Counted from the stretch's first letter, positions 23,553 to 34,400 are shown. The stretch is 64,000 nt of DNA from J051 sp040289295 (GCA_040289295.1 PSLA01000002.1:54421-118420), one strand, 5' to 3'. Numbers and translations are program-made. Notes: a model not told the origin generated them from the sequence alone.

Positions 23553-25018
23553 GGCGCGCTCTTATCGCCTGTCTGTTGCTCGTAATGGGGGCGACCGCCC
23601 TCGCGCAGGGTCGTCCGCTCGTCCTTATCTACCAGGTCCGCCTTGCTTCGTTCAGCGATGCTGACCCGAACCTAATCGTGGATGTCGCGCTCGCGAACGC
23701 CTTGCGCGAGGTTGGAAAGGTTAAGCCGGTGGCGTGGTCTCTCGACGATCCAATCATCGCTGAGGCTCGGAGGACCGGGCGACTCCGCGACCTGCCGAAA
23801 AACCCGAACCCTGGCGAGGTCATGCGCGTTGCCGATGTTGTAAATGCCCGCTATGTCGTCATCGTAAGCGTCACTCACGTCGGCGGTTCGCTCGACGGAG
23901 CGATTGACTTGTATCGGGACGGAAGGAAGATTTGGTCGGACACAGCCAACACCGCCATCGCCCGAAACGGCGAAATCGACAAGGAGAGCACCATCGTGTC
24001 CGTGGCACAAACCTGGGCGTCAAAGATGAACATCGAGCCGTTTCGAGACCTGGTCGGCACGCCGGACGAAATCACGCCAGGTCCCCCACTCGTGCGCACT
24101 CACCCGACCCAGGACGCCCCCTCGGGCGCGTTCGAGTTGGGTATGGCTGCGCTCGAAGCAGGGCAATTGGTGGAGGCCGTCGTCCTGCTCCGCGACGCAG
24201 TGGACAGCCAGCCGTTTGACCCGGTGCGGCGGAAGGCACTCGTCGAGGCTCTTCGCCTGGCGGGACATCCGTACCTGGCTGCCGAGCAGGGCGAACGCGC
24301 GGCGGAACTGATTCCAAACGACGCCGAGCTGATCTCAGCCGCTGCAGCCGCGTGGCTGGGGGGCGGCCAAATCGAGAGGGCGTATAACTTGGTACAGCGC
24401 ATTTTGAGGCGAGACGAGCAGAACGCACCCGCCCTCTGCGTGCTGGCTGACCTGCATGTCGCTCGGCTCGAGTTCAGTGAGGCGTTAAAAGCTTTCGACA
24501 AGGCTCTGGCGGTGCGACCGGACGGCGAAACCTATTTCCGTCGCTCCCAGGTGCACGCACTCAACGAGGATTTCAACGCCGCTGCGAGAGACATGAACCG
24601 AGCGGCCGAGGTCGGGCTGTCCCAAAAGTTGCCAGACCGCCTGCGCCGGTATCGCCAGTTGGCTGCCGTCCTTGACCAGGTTTTCGAGTCGCTTGCCTTG
24701 CGAACGAGGAACGCCTTGCGAGAGGCGCGCGCCACGCCCGACGAGCCATCGCTGGGTAACCGCACACTGCTGCTCGTCAATTCCGTCCGAGCATTCCAAA
24801 CCTATCTCGACCAGATAGATGTTCCTGATCCTCACAGGCGAAGCCACAACGAGAGGGCTCTGGCCGTGAACTTGCTGCTTCAGTCCGTACTGGGCATCCA
24901 GCGGTACGTGCAAGACCGAAGCGCTGAGACCGCAGCGGACGCAGACCTCCTGCAGGTTGAGGCGATGCGAGAGCACGCCGTGGCGAACCAACTCTTCGGA
25001 AAAGAAATCGGCCGCTGA
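23549..25018 (+). CDS. Exported TPR-repeat protein
   Basis: A 489-residue protein starting MRRALIACLLLVMGATALA (signal peptide). Residues about 25-160 form a domain that reads like a TolB or CsgG-type fold (YVVIVSVTHVGGSLDGAIDL, GRKIWSDTANT). Then come TPR repeats (AFELGMAALEAGQLVEAVVL, LADLHVARLEFSEALKAFDK). The C-terminus is helical. The start at 23549 is fixed by the ATGA overlap with the preceding TPR protein gene, so the pair is co-translated and probably forms one envelope complex. Function unknown. Confidence 0.8.
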   Translation: MRRALIACLLLVMGATALAQGRPLVLIYQVRLASFSDADPNLIVDVALANALREVGKVKPVAWSLDDPIIAEARRTGRLRDLPKNPNPGEVMRVADVVNARYVVIVSVTHVGGSLDGAIDLYRDGRKIWSDTANTAIARNGEIDKESTIVSVAQTWASKMNIEPFRDLVGTPDEITPGPPLVRTHPTQDAPSGAFELGMAALEAGQLVEAVVLLRDAVDSQPFDPVRRKALVEALRLAGHPYLAAEQGERAAELIPNDAELISAAAAAWLGGGQIERAYNLVQRILRRDEQNAPALCVLADLHVARLEFSEALKAFDKALAVRPDGETYFRRSQVHALNEDFNAAARDMNRAAEVGLSQKLPDRLRRYRQLAAVLDQVFESLALRTRNALREARATPDEPSLGNRTLLLVNSVRAFQTYLDQIDVPDPHRRSHNERALAVNLLLQSVLGIQRYVQDRSAETAADADLLQVEAMREHAVANQLFGKEIGR

Positions 25019-25045
25019 TTCGCCGCTAACGAAAGGCGAGAACAG

Positions 25046-25720
25046 ATGGAACCTTTTTGGCTTGGTGTTTTTGGCGTTGCGCTGTTTGCGCTGTCCGCGT
25101 CCGCATCGGCGATCTACCACGGACGCATGAGACGTTGCGCCCAGCCCGCGCCCGGCACCCAGCTCACGCTCCGATCAGGTGGAGCGCACTTACGCTGCCG
25201 GTTCATCTCCGCAAGGAGAGGCAAGTGGGTTGTGACGCCGCTGACCATAGTCGGCGCCGTCTGTCCCACGCGGCTAACGGGTGACATGATCGCCAGGTTC
25301 GGTACGGCGGCGGGCGTCGTGGTCTTCGCAACACGGGTCGTGGGAGCCGACGGCCTGAACGTCCTGCTCGCTGCGCCGAAGGATGCTCGAGTTCTCGACC
25401 GACGGCTTTCGCCTCGCGTGCGGTTTGAGCCTGCGTTGGCAGGCATTCTTGACGGCGCACCGGTAGCGATTCAAAACTTGGGAACGCGCGGAGCGATGGT
25501 TCGCGCCGAGCGCGGGCTTGCGCACGGCGCCGAGGTTGTCCTTCAGCCCGAAGGCACCGTCGCGCGGATGTCGGGGTTCGTCTTGGCATGCGACTCCGTC
25601 GGTACGGACTACCGAATTCGTGTGCTGTTCGACCGCGAGGTGCCGCTCTCCTTTTGTTGGGAGCTTGCGAACGGCGACGTGGCAGGCGCTAACGATTCGT
25701 CGGCGCAGCGATGCAGGTAG
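25046..25720 (+). CDS. PilZ-like domain protein
   Basis: A 224-residue protein with an N-terminal hydrophobic segment (LGVFGVALFALSASASAIY), a YcgR-N-like beta domain (about 38-115) and a C-terminal PilZ-like domain. The latter begins DRRLSPRVRF, matching the RxxxR c-di-GMP motif, and continues IQNLGTRGAMVRAE, where (D/N)xSxxG is altered to NLGTRG (Ser replaced by Gly). Binding of c-di-GMP is plausible but not assured. It lies 27 bp after the TPR gene and close to pilus-type genes, consistent with control of surface behaviour. Confidence 0.7.
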   Translation: MEPFWLGVFGVALFALSASASAIYHGRMRRCAQPAPGTQLTLRSGGAHLRCRFISARRGKWVVTPLTIVGAVCPTRLTGDMIARFGTAAGVVVFATRVVGADGLNVLLAAPKDARVLDRRLSPRVRFEPALAGILDGAPVAIQNLGTRGAMVRAERGLAHGAEVVLQPEGTVARMSGFVLACDSVGTDYRIRVLFDREVPLSFCWELANGDVAGANDSSAQRCR

Positions 25721-25729
25721 CCTCTAACC

Positions 25730-26158
25730 ATGAAGGCAACAGTTCAATGGGACGGCGAGATGGGCTTCGTCGCGCATCCTCCGTCGGGAATCGTTTTCAC
25801 ATTCGATGCTGACGCGGGCTTCGGCGGAAAGGGCAAAGGACCTTCGCCGATGGAGGCGCTGCTCTGCGCCCTAGGTGCGTGCACTGGCATGGACGTTATC
25901 AGCATCTTGAAGAAAAAGCGCCAGACCGTTACAAGTTACAGAATCGAGGTTGAGGGTGAAAGGCCTCCGCGAAGCGAGTGGCCCAGGCCATTCACGCGAG
26001 TCGTGGTCAGGCACTTCGTCGAAGGACCCAACCTCGATGATGTAGCAGTCAAGCGCGCTGTGGAGTTGAGCGACGACAAGTACTGCGGCGTAATAGCCTC
26101 GCTGCGACATCCGGGGGAGATCGTTTCGGAATGGGTAGTCAACTCCCTCAAGCCGTAG
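25730..26158 (+). CDS. OsmC family peroxiredoxin-like protein
   Basis: OsmC/Ohr-fold thiol protein of 142 residues that would reduce organic hydroperoxides. The peroxidatic cysteine is Cys51 in GACTGMDV and the second conserved cysteine is Cys119 in DDKYCGVIASL. The start KATVQWDGEMGFV and the stretch KGKGPSPMEALLCALG are typical of the YhfA-like branch. It overlaps the following methyltransferase gene by 28 bp, indicating coupled expression. Confidence 0.93.
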   Translation: MKATVQWDGEMGFVAHPPSGIVFTFDADAGFGGKGKGPSPMEALLCALGACTGMDVISILKKKRQTVTSYRIEVEGERPPRSEWPRPFTRVVVRHFVEGPNLDDVAVKRAVELSDDKYCGVIASLRHPGEIVSEWVVNSLKP

Positions 26159-26796
26159 CGGAGTACGTGCTGGCGCTGGAGCGACCTCGACACTCGGTGC
26201 TTCTGGAGATGGAGCGCATCGCACGTGAGGAGCAGTTCCCCATCATAGGCCCCGAGTGCGGTCGTGTGCTCGCGGTGTTGTCAGCAGCAATTGGAGCAAG
26301 GAGGGTCTTCGAGATGGGCTCGGGCTTTGGCTACTCGACGCTGTGGTTCGCCCTGGCAGTCGGCGAGGGCGGCGAAGTCGTCCACACCGACTCGGACGAA
26401 ACGAACTCGCAGAGGGCGCGCGAGTTCCTGTCGAGGGCAGGGGTCGAGGCTCGGTGCAGGTTCCTCCTTGGCGACGCCCACGAGTTGCTCGTGGCCGAAA
26501 CGGAGCCGTTCGACTGCATCTTGATCGACATCGAGAAGCCCGGCTACCCTCAAGCCTTAGAGGAGGCTGTACCCCGACTTCGACCCGGCGGGCTGCTGTT
26601 TGCCCATAACGTCCTCTGGAGCGGAAGGGTCGCTAACCCCTCTGAGACTGACGACGCAACAGAAGGTATCCGAGAATTCAATCGGGCTGCCCGCAGCCGC
26701 CCTGATCTAGTCACTTTCCTCAACCCTGTGGATGACGGCCTCTCCGTGAGCCTCAGACCGGTAGTGCCAGGGCAGCTGGAGGCGCTGGGCTTGTAA
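26131..26796 (+). CDS. Class I SAM-dependent O-methyltransferase
   Basis: Cation-dependent O-methyltransferase of the caffeoyl-CoA OMT-like (family 3) type, 221 residues. Motif I reads VFEMGSGFGYSTLWFA, followed by VVHTDSDE, FDCILIDIEKPGYPQ (metal-binding Asp region) and GGLLFAHNVLWSGRV. The natural substrate cannot be predicted; bacterial members methylate small catechols or are of unknown role. The ATG lies inside the end of the OsmC gene. Confidence 0.9.
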   Translation: MGSQLPQAVAEYVLALERPRHSVLLEMERIAREEQFPIIGPECGRVLAVLSAAIGARRVFEMGSGFGYSTLWFALAVGEGGEVVHTDSDETNSQRAREFLSRAGVEARCRFLLGDAHELLVAETEPFDCILIDIEKPGYPQALEEAVPRLRPGGLLFAHNVLWSGRVANPSETDDATEGIREFNRAARSRPDLVTFLNPVDDGLSVSLRPVVPGQLEALGL

Positions 26797-26882
26797 CCTT
26801 TCGGGTCGGCGAAACCGTCCTAATCAGCGAGAAGCCGCCTTTGGATCGGGTAGGATAACCGGAACCCAATTGGAGGAAGTTT

Positions 26883-28310
26883 GTGCTCATGAAGCGACTG
26901 TTCGGAATCGGCATTGTATTCGCGGCGGCTACGGCTGTCGCCCAGGCTCCTTTCACGATCGTGAAGCCCCAGGAAGGCGCTAGCGTTCGTGAGACGGTGA
27001 CCATCGTCTTCCCGAAGAACAGCGTCCCGCGCGGAGCGTTCATCGGCATCGCCATCGACGGCAAATTCGTCGAGGCCACTGTACCGACATTGGACCAGAA
27101 GTTAGATGCGCTGGTCTACAAGTTGGACACGAAGGCGCGCAAGATCCCGGATGGGAAGCACACGATTAAGGTGAATCTTTACATGAACATTGACGGCAAG
27201 CCGGCTATCGCGGAAACGAGCGAGGTAACCGTGACCGTTGGCAACTACGCCGGGATCACCGTTCCTGAAGACGGGCTTCCCGTTCGATACAAGTGGCGAC
27301 CCGGCGCCGCACACAGCTATACCGTGGAGATAGGAGTAGACCTTTCGACTCTTACCGAGGCACAGAACCGAATGGGCGGAAGAGCCGCCCAACTTCCGGT
27401 CGCCGTCGAAACTGCACGAGTGCTGTTCGCCGTGGATGATGTGAAGCCCGGTGGGTTAGGCCTCGTGCGCGCCCAGTTGCTGCCCTACAAAGGGCGTGAC
27501 TACGTCGTAGTTACCGCCGCTAACGAAACACAGCCAACCATTCATTACCAAGAAGAGTTCGCGCCAGTGTGGCGGCTGCTTCAGCCAAACGGCAGGGAGG
27601 TCTACGGCGACGTCCCTTTGTACTGGACGGTCGGCGGCACGACGAGCGTTGGTGAATCGAATCAGAAACTCTACGTTCTTATTCCTCTCCCAGTGCTGCC
27701 CACTGACCCTGTCCGCGTTGGTGACTCCTGGCAAGGACAGATCGGTTTCCTCGGCTCGATTGAAACGGCGCGTGACAAAGGGCGAGTTAATGAGTATCAA
27801 CCCGCCCGCGGCACGTTCGTTGCGGTAGAGTGGGAAAAGGGACGCCCTTGCGCACATCTTCGATATGAGATCGAGGTGCTCCAGCGCTCCGCCGACACTG
27901 AGACCCTCAAGATCCTTGGAAGAGAGTTCCGAGGCGATAACCGCTTCCGCATGCAGCAGGACATTTGGGTAACCGTTGACACCGGCGTCCTCATCCGTTC
28001 CGATTTGGTTATCGAGGCGGACCAGCGCATGGCTGCTCCAACCGGCGCGGGTGCGTCCGGCAGCGGCGGCGGACAGCTTGCAGGCGGCCGCCGTGGCCCC
28101 ATGTCAGCGGGCGGCTCGGGCTGGATCAACGGAGGCAGCGGCCTCAACAACGCTGCACCTGGTGGGGGCGGCCAAGGCTCACTGACCGAGCCCGACGTCC
28201 CAGGCCAGGGCGGAGCCCGCGGTCGCGGTGGTGACCAGGGCGGTCGCGGTGGCACTCCGAACATCTTCGTTCGACAGAAGGTCTATGCGAAGATGCTCAT
28301 TGAACAGTAG
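26883..28310 (+). CDS. Exported protein with Gly-rich C-terminal region
   Basis: A 475-residue secreted protein. The signal peptide MLMKRLFGIGIVFAAATAVA is followed by an Ig-like strand set (FTIVKPQEGASVRETVTIVF, GKHTIKVNLYMNIDGKPAI) and a large central domain (about 130-385) that I do not recognise. A Gly/Arg-rich tail (about 390-460) and a short closing motif PNIFVRQKVYAKMLIEQ end the protein. The start is GTG at 26883 with GGAGG 6 nt upstream. A TAGGAT box lies further upstream. tatC follows 13 bp later, so it may share that operon. Confidence 0.75.
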   Translation: MLMKRLFGIGIVFAAATAVAQAPFTIVKPQEGASVRETVTIVFPKNSVPRGAFIGIAIDGKFVEATVPTLDQKLDALVYKLDTKARKIPDGKHTIKVNLYMNIDGKPAIAETSEVTVTVGNYAGITVPEDGLPVRYKWRPGAAHSYTVEIGVDLSTLTEAQNRMGGRAAQLPVAVETARVLFAVDDVKPGGLGLVRAQLLPYKGRDYVVVTAANETQPTIHYQEEFAPVWRLLQPNGREVYGDVPLYWTVGGTTSVGESNQKLYVLIPLPVLPTDPVRVGDSWQGQIGFLGSIETARDKGRVNEYQPARGTFVAVEWEKGRPCAHLRYEIEVLQRSADTETLKILGREFRGDNRFRMQQDIWVTVDTGVLIRSDLVIEADQRMAAPTGAGASGSGGGQLAGGRRGPMSAGGSGWINGGSGLNNAAPGGGGQGSLTEPDVPGQGGARGRGGDQGGRGGTPNIFVRQKVYAKMLIEQ

Positions 28311-28323
28311 AATGAAGGGCTGA

Positions 28324-29154
28324 ATGGCCCACTCATACCCGACCTACGAAGAGATTGACGAGGGTGGCTTGGACCCGGAAGACCCGGAGAGAAAGAAGGC
28401 TACCCTCGTTGAGCATCTGGATGAACTTAGAGCGCGCGTCGTCCGCTCGATTCTGCTCCTCTGTGTCGGATGGGGAGTCGGGTGGTTTGTTGAGCCCTAC
28501 ACCTATGAGCACATCCGCAACCTGTTGTTCGGCGAAGGAACCCTGCCGGCAGGGGTCAAAGTCAGCGAAGCGTTTCGAAACTTCGGCGATGCGTTCTTCC
28601 TCAAACTGAAGGTCAGCTTCGTTGTTGGTGCGGTGATCGCCGCGCCGTTCATCGTTATCCAGCTGTGGGGCTTTGTTCGCCCTGCGCTTTACAAAAAAGA
28701 GCGAGACACGCTTCGCATCCTCGTGCCTCTGAGTTTGATGTTGTTCCTTCTTGGCGCAAGCTTCGGCTACCTGATTCTGAAGCCCGCGTTCAACTGGTTC
28801 GTGTCGTTCCTCACCGACTTTCCCGGCACACAACTGATTCAAGAGCCGGGGCAGATGGTGGTGTTCGTGTTGAAGATGTTGCTCGCGTTTGGGCTGGGCT
28901 TTCAGTTGCCATTGGTCATCTGGTTCCTCGCCAGGGTTGAACTGCTCACTAGCGAGGGCCTGCTCAAGAACTGGCGCACCGCCGTCGTCATCATCGTTGC
29001 GAGCGCCGCGATGCTCACGCCAGGCGGCGACTACTTCAGCCTGGCCATGATGTCCGTTCCGATGTTGGTTCTCTACTTTGTAAGCATCGCTGCGGTAAAG
29101 GTAACCGAACGGAAGCGAGGCAAGGAGCGCCAAAAGATGGGCTACACCGAGTGA
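28324..29154 (+). CDS. tatC: Sec-independent protein translocase TatC
   Basis: Core receptor of the twin-arginine translocation pathway in the inner membrane, recognising folded proteins with RR signal peptides. The N-terminal VEHLDELRARVVRS is the family signature. Six membrane helices are visible, and the motifs FVRPALYKKERD, FGLGFQLPLVIWFL and AAMLTPGGDYFSLAMMSVPM are present. The length of 276 is normal. tatA is not in the window. Its stop overlaps the start of the helicase gene by 4 nt (GTGA). Confidence 0.96.
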   Translation: MAHSYPTYEEIDEGGLDPEDPERKKATLVEHLDELRARVVRSILLLCVGWGVGWFVEPYTYEHIRNLLFGEGTLPAGVKVSEAFRNFGDAFFLKLKVSFVVGAVIAAPFIVIQLWGFVRPALYKKERDTLRILVPLSLMLFLLGASFGYLILKPAFNWFVSFLTDFPGTQLIQEPGQMVVFVLKMLLAFGLGFQLPLVIWFLARVELLTSEGLLKNWRTAVVIIVASAAMLTPGGDYFSLAMMSVPMLVLYFVSIAAVKVTERKRGKERQKMGYTE

Positions 29155-31436
29155 GACGCAGCCCGCTCGTCACCGCTCTCGACCAGCTGCTGAGTGCCAT
29201 GCCGGGCGAAGCCGTCGCACTGCGATGGCGAGAGCAACGACCTGCGATTACCGCCGAACCTCTGTTCCCTCTGGACCGCACACTACAAACTCGCTTGAGC
29301 GCGCTCGACATCGAGAGCTTGTATGCACATCAAGCCGACGCGTGCGACGCAATCGCCCAGGGGGACGACATCGTGGTAACTTGCGGTACCGACAGCGGCA
29401 AGTCGCTCTGTTACGTTCTCCCCACGCTGAGGGCGCTTCTCGACGAACCGGCGGCACGCGCCTTGTATCTCTTCCCTACCAAAGCGCTCGCTCAGGACCA
29501 GTTGCGCAAGCTTCAGGAACTGCTGCCCAAAGGGTTTCAGACCGCGACCTACGACGGCGACACGCCCGAACGGGAGAGGCCGCGCGTTCGAAGCCGGGCG
29601 CACATCGTTCTTTCCAACCCCGACATGCTACACGTCGGCATACTGCCGAACCACCCAGCGTGGGCGACCTTCCTGAAAAACCTTCGCATCATCGCCATAG
29701 ATGAGTTGCACAGGCTGTCCGGAGTCTTTGGTAGTCACACTGCGTTGGTTCTACGCCGCCTGCTGCGGCTGTGTGAGCGGTATGGCTCGCATCCGCGCAT
29801 CATCGGGACGAGCGCGACCATCGGCAACGCGCAGCAACTCTTCGAAAGACTGACGGGCCGAGCGCCTCGCCTGATCAATGAGGACGGCGCGCCACGAGGC
29901 GAGCGTACGCTGTACGTCCTAAACCCGCCGATTACCGACGACGGAGACCGGGCGAGCGCGAACTTCATCTCGGGTGCGGTGCTTGCAGCTCTCGTCGAGA
30001 GGGGCTTGCGAACAATTGCGTTCTCTCAGAGCCGCGTGGCGGCGGAACTCGTGCTCTCTTATGCGAGGCGGTTCCTTGAAGGCTCACCCGTTCGCGGCAG
30101 GGTGGATAGCTATCGCGCCGGATACACGGCCGACGAACGACGGCACATCGAGGCACGGCTTTTCGATGGCGAGCTGCTAGGCCTCAGCAGCACAAATGCG
30201 ATGGAGTTGGGCGTTGACGTGGGAGCAGTTGATGTGGTACTGATGAACGGATACCCGGGCTCTGTCAACAGCCTGATGCAGCAGGCTGGACGTGCCGGCA
30301 GGCGGGCATCCGAGGGGGCGGCGATCCTCGTCGCGAGAGACTCGCCAATCGACCAATTCTACGCGCGGAATCCGAGCCTGTTAGTGGAGGCACAGCCTGA
30401 GAGCATTGCCATCAAACCCGAGAACCGCATCGTGCTCGCTGGGCATCTGCGCTGCGCGGCGTGGGAGCGGCCGATCGCGCCCCAGGACATGGCGTGGTTC
30501 CCTAACGGCGCGGAGGAAGCCATCCGAGAACTGGTGCTCAACGCGGAACTTGAGCGCAGAACATCAGGCTGGACGTGTGTGCAGGCAACCTCGCCGGCCG
30601 CAGAGATCGGGCTGCGCGGAACCGACTCAGAGTATCTGCTTATGGTGAACGGCAACACCATCGGTACGCTCGAGGAGTGGCGCGCTTTCACATCGGCGCA
30701 CAAGGGTGCGGTGTACCTTCATCGAGGCGAGGCGTACCTCGTGCGGGAGCTCGACTATTTCGCGCGGACAGTGGCGCTCGAGCCGTTCGACGGCGACTAC
30801 TACACGCGGACGCATGTCCGCAGCAGCGTCGAAACACTGCACGTGCTGCAAGAAAGGGAAACGAACGGCGTGCGGGTGTGGCTCGCGGAGGTGGAAGTAA
30901 CTCGGCAACCGGTTGTGTTCGAGCGACGCCGAATCGTGGACGACGCCCTCTTGGATCGCAACGACCTTGATCTACCAGCAAGAACGTGGGTTACGACGGC
31001 GGTCGTACTTAACTTCGACTTTCGCCCCGATTCGCTGGACGCGGAACCTGAATGGGTGGGCGCCATTCACGGCTTCGAGCACCTGGCGTCGGCGATGGCG
31101 CCCATAGTCGCCGAGTGTAGCCGAAGCGACATGGGATCTGACTGGGCAGTACAAGGCGAAGCGCGGATTACAGTGTATGATGGCGAGCCTGGCGGTGTTG
31201 GACTGAGCGAGCTGCTTTTTGAGGGCGCACATCGATGGCTACATGCCTGCGCGGCGACAGTGCTTCGCTGCGAGTGCGACGTGGGCTGTCCGGGGTGCAT
31301 CATCAGCCCCTACTGCGCCGCGCTCAACGAGGCGCTGACGAAAAGGGCAACGCGCGCGCTCGCGGAGACGATTCTCAGCCCCGCGAGCGCATCGATGAAT
31401 AGCATCAACTGCAGCCCGACGTTGCACCGCAACTAA
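29151..31436 (+). CDS. YprA/MrfA-like DEAD/DEAH helicase with C-terminal Cys cluster
   Basis: Superfamily 2 helicase of 761 residues. Walker A is GTDSGKS (79-85), motif Ia FPTKALAQDQ, motif II IDELHRL, motif III GTSATIGN, motif V GVDVGAVDVVL and motif VI QQAGRAGR. The C-terminal DUF1998-type region ends in four cysteines (RCECDVGCPGCIISPYC), the metal site of MrfA. In B. subtilis, MrfA and the exonuclease MrfB repair mitomycin C damage. An MrfB-like exonuclease lies 7 kb upstream here. It is translationally coupled to tatC, and its 3' end overlaps nrdJ by 32 bp. Confidence 0.9.
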   Translation: MRRSPLVTALDQLLSAMPGEAVALRWREQRPAITAEPLFPLDRTLQTRLSALDIESLYAHQADACDAIAQGDDIVVTCGTDSGKSLCYVLPTLRALLDEPAARALYLFPTKALAQDQLRKLQELLPKGFQTATYDGDTPERERPRVRSRAHIVLSNPDMLHVGILPNHPAWATFLKNLRIIAIDELHRLSGVFGSHTALVLRRLLRLCERYGSHPRIIGTSATIGNAQQLFERLTGRAPRLINEDGAPRGERTLYVLNPPITDDGDRASANFISGAVLAALVERGLRTIAFSQSRVAAELVLSYARRFLEGSPVRGRVDSYRAGYTADERRHIEARLFDGELLGLSSTNAMELGVDVGAVDVVLMNGYPGSVNSLMQQAGRAGRRASEGAAILVARDSPIDQFYARNPSLLVEAQPESIAIKPENRIVLAGHLRCAAWERPIAPQDMAWFPNGAEEAIRELVLNAELERRTSGWTCVQATSPAAEIGLRGTDSEYLLMVNGNTIGTLEEWRAFTSAHKGAVYLHRGEAYLVRELDYFARTVALEPFDGDYYTRTHVRSSVETLHVLQERETNGVRVWLAEVEVTRQPVVFERRRIVDDALLDRNDLDLPARTWVTTAVVLNFDFRPDSLDAEPEWVGAIHGFEHLASAMAPIVAECSRSDMGSDWAVQGEARITVYDGEPGGVGLSELLFEGAHRWLHACAATVLRCECDVGCPGCIISPYCAALNEALTKRATRALAETILSPASASMNSINCSPTLHRN

Positions 31437-34400
31437 CGCACTTAAGGCACGTGCCGTTGCGCACCAAAGTGAACTGCCCGCACTCCGCGCATGGGTCGCC
31501 CTCATAGCCCTGTAGGCGCGCCCTGCGGATCGTCTCCGCCAGGTCACCGCCGACGCTCACCGGCTCGAGAACGGGCTGGAGCGACGCTTGCTTCGCTCCA
31601 ACGAACCCGGCGCTCGTGTGGTCCTCACGCGTCCGCCCGGGTACGCGGATGTCGCTAAACTCTTCACCCATGACCTCTTCCTCGGTGAACTCCGGGCCGC
31701 CGATTGTGTCGCTGCGGAGGTCCTCATGTGTCACTTGCACGAAGTCGGTGCGACCAAGGTAGGTGACTGCGAGTTCGCGGAAGATGTAGTCAATCACGGA
31801 CGTTGCCATCTTGATGTTGTCGTTGCCCTGCACGACGCCGTTCGGTTCGAAGCGAGTGAACACAAATGCGTCCACAAACTCCTCGAGTGGCACGCCGTAC
31901 TGCAAGCCGAGCGAGATCGCGATCGCGAAGCAATTCATCAGGCTTCGGAACGCCGCTCCCTCTCGGTGCATGTCAATAAAGATTTCGCCGAGCGACCCGT
32001 CTTCGTATTCGCCGGTGCGCAAATACACCTTGTGTCCGCCGACTCTCGCCTTCTGCGTATAGCCGCGGCGGCGGCTGGGCAGGAGGTGACGCTTCGCGAT
32101 GTAGCGATAGACGAGCTTTTGCATCGCCTTGCCCACTTGCGTGTCTGCGGCAGGAATAGCCTCCAGCACGCGCGCCGCTTCATCGGCTGCGGTGCTGAGC
32201 GGCTGACTCAACTTGCTTCCGTCTCGATAAAGTGCGTTCGCCTTAAGGCCAAGTCGCCAGCTGAGCAAGTACCCTTCACGAACGTCCTCGACAGTGGCGC
32301 TGTTTGGAAGGTTGATCGTCTTGCTGATCGCACCTGAGAGGAACGGCTGGGCAGCAGCCATTGCGCGAATGTGTCCTTCCGCGGAGATAAACCGCTTGCC
32401 GTACTTGCCGCAGCGGTTTGCGCACTGGAACACCTTATAGTGTTCGAGTTTCAGGTGCGGTGCTCCTTCGACGGTCATCGTGCCGCAAACGTACGCGTTC
32501 GCCTCCTCGATTTCATCCTCGCTGAAGCCGAGCGCTCTGAGCATGTCGAATCCCCAATCGCTCATCTGTTGCTTCGAGAACCCAAGTTTCTCGGTGCAGA
32601 ACTCCTCGCCGAGAATGTGGTGGTTGAACGCAAAGCGGATGTCGAATGCGCTCTCGAGCGCCGCCTCCGCTTTGGCGATGGCTTGCTCTGTGAATCCACG
32701 CTCGCGCAAGTCGTCGTGAGTGATCGCGGGAGAGCCTTCCAGTGTGCCCCTTCCTACGCAGTACTGAACGATGTCTTCGATCTGCTCCGCTGAGTATCCA
32801 AGCCTCCGAAGCGCAACTGGCACAGACTGGTTGATGATTTTAAAGTATCCCCCGCCAGCCAACTTCTTGAACTTGACGAGCGCGAAGTCCGGCTCGATGC
32901 CAGTTGTATCGCAATCCATCACCAAGCCGATAGTGCCGGTCGGAGCAAGTACGGTTACTTGCGCATTGCGATAGCCATGTGCCTCTCCCAGTTGCAGCGC
33001 GCGGTCCCAGGCCTCGCGGGCTGCCTTGAGGAGGTCCGTTGGACACTCGTCGGGGTCAATCACCACGGGCGCAATCGAGAGCCCCTCGTAGGTGGTCTCG
33101 CCGCCGCCATACGCGGCGCGCCGATGGTTCCGGATGACGCGCAGCATCTCATTAGCGTTCTTCTTATAGCCTGGGAACGGCCCCAGCTCGCGCGCCATCT
33201 CGGCAGAAGTCGCGTAGGATTCGCCGCCAAGAATCGCCGTAAGTGCGCCGATGATTGCCCGGCCCCGCTCGCTGTCATAAGGGATCGCCATGCGCATCAG
33301 CAACGCTCCCATGTTCGCGTAGCCAAGGCCAAGCGTTCGAAACTCATAGGACAGTTCTGCGATGCGCTTGCTCGGGAACTGCGCCATCAGAACGCTGATC
33401 TCAAGCACGATTGTCCAAAGACGAATCGCGTGGCGATACCCTTCGGTGTCGAACTCCCCGGTCTCGTCGTTGTAGAATCGGACAAGGTTGAGGCTGGCGA
33501 GGTTGCACGCCGTGTCGTCAAGGAACATGTACTCGCTGCATGGATTGCTCGCGCGGATGCGTCCACTGTTAGGGCAGGTGTGCCATTCGTTGATCGTCGT
33601 GTCGAACTGCATGCCTGGGTCCGCACACGACCATGCTGCGTACGAAATCTGATCCATCAAATCGCGCGCGTCAACCGTCTTTGCCACGCCGCCGGTCCGC
33701 CACGTTAGAACCCACTCTTTCCCCTGCTCGACCGCCTCCATAAACTCGTTCGTCACGCGCACGGAGTTGTTGGCGTTCTGACCGCTGACGGTCATGTAAG
33801 CCTCGCCGTTCCAGTCATTGTCATAAACCGGCACATGGATCGAGGCGTATCCGTTCTGCGCAAGCTGTATCACCCGCTGAATGTAGTTAATGGGTATCTC
33901 GGCGGCCTTGGCCAATGCGATCGCCTCGCGCAGGCGCTCGTTCCGTTCGGCGTCGAAGCGCTCCTGCTCGTTCGGCCACTCGTGCGCCGCCTTCATAATG
34001 TTGTTCAAGTGGCGGTTTAGCAGCCGAGAGCCGGCTACGAGGGCGGCAACCTTTTGCTCCTCGATGACCTTCCAGTTGATGAACGTTTCAATGTCCGGGT
34101 GGTCAATGTCGAGCACGACCATCTTAGCGGCGCGACGCGTCGTGCCGCCGCTCTTGATGGCACCCGCGCTACGGTCTCCTATTCTGAGGAACGACATTAG
34201 CCCGCTCGACTTGCCGCCGCCGCTCAGCGGCTCTCCCTCCGCGCGAATGTCGGAGAAGTTGGAGCCGACGCCGCTGCCGTACTTGAAGATGCGCGCCTCG
34301 CGCATCCAGAGGTCCATGATGCCGCCTTCGTTCACAAGGTCATCCTTAACCGATAGGATGAAGCAAGCGTGGGGCTGCGGTCGTTCGTAGGCGTTCTTAC

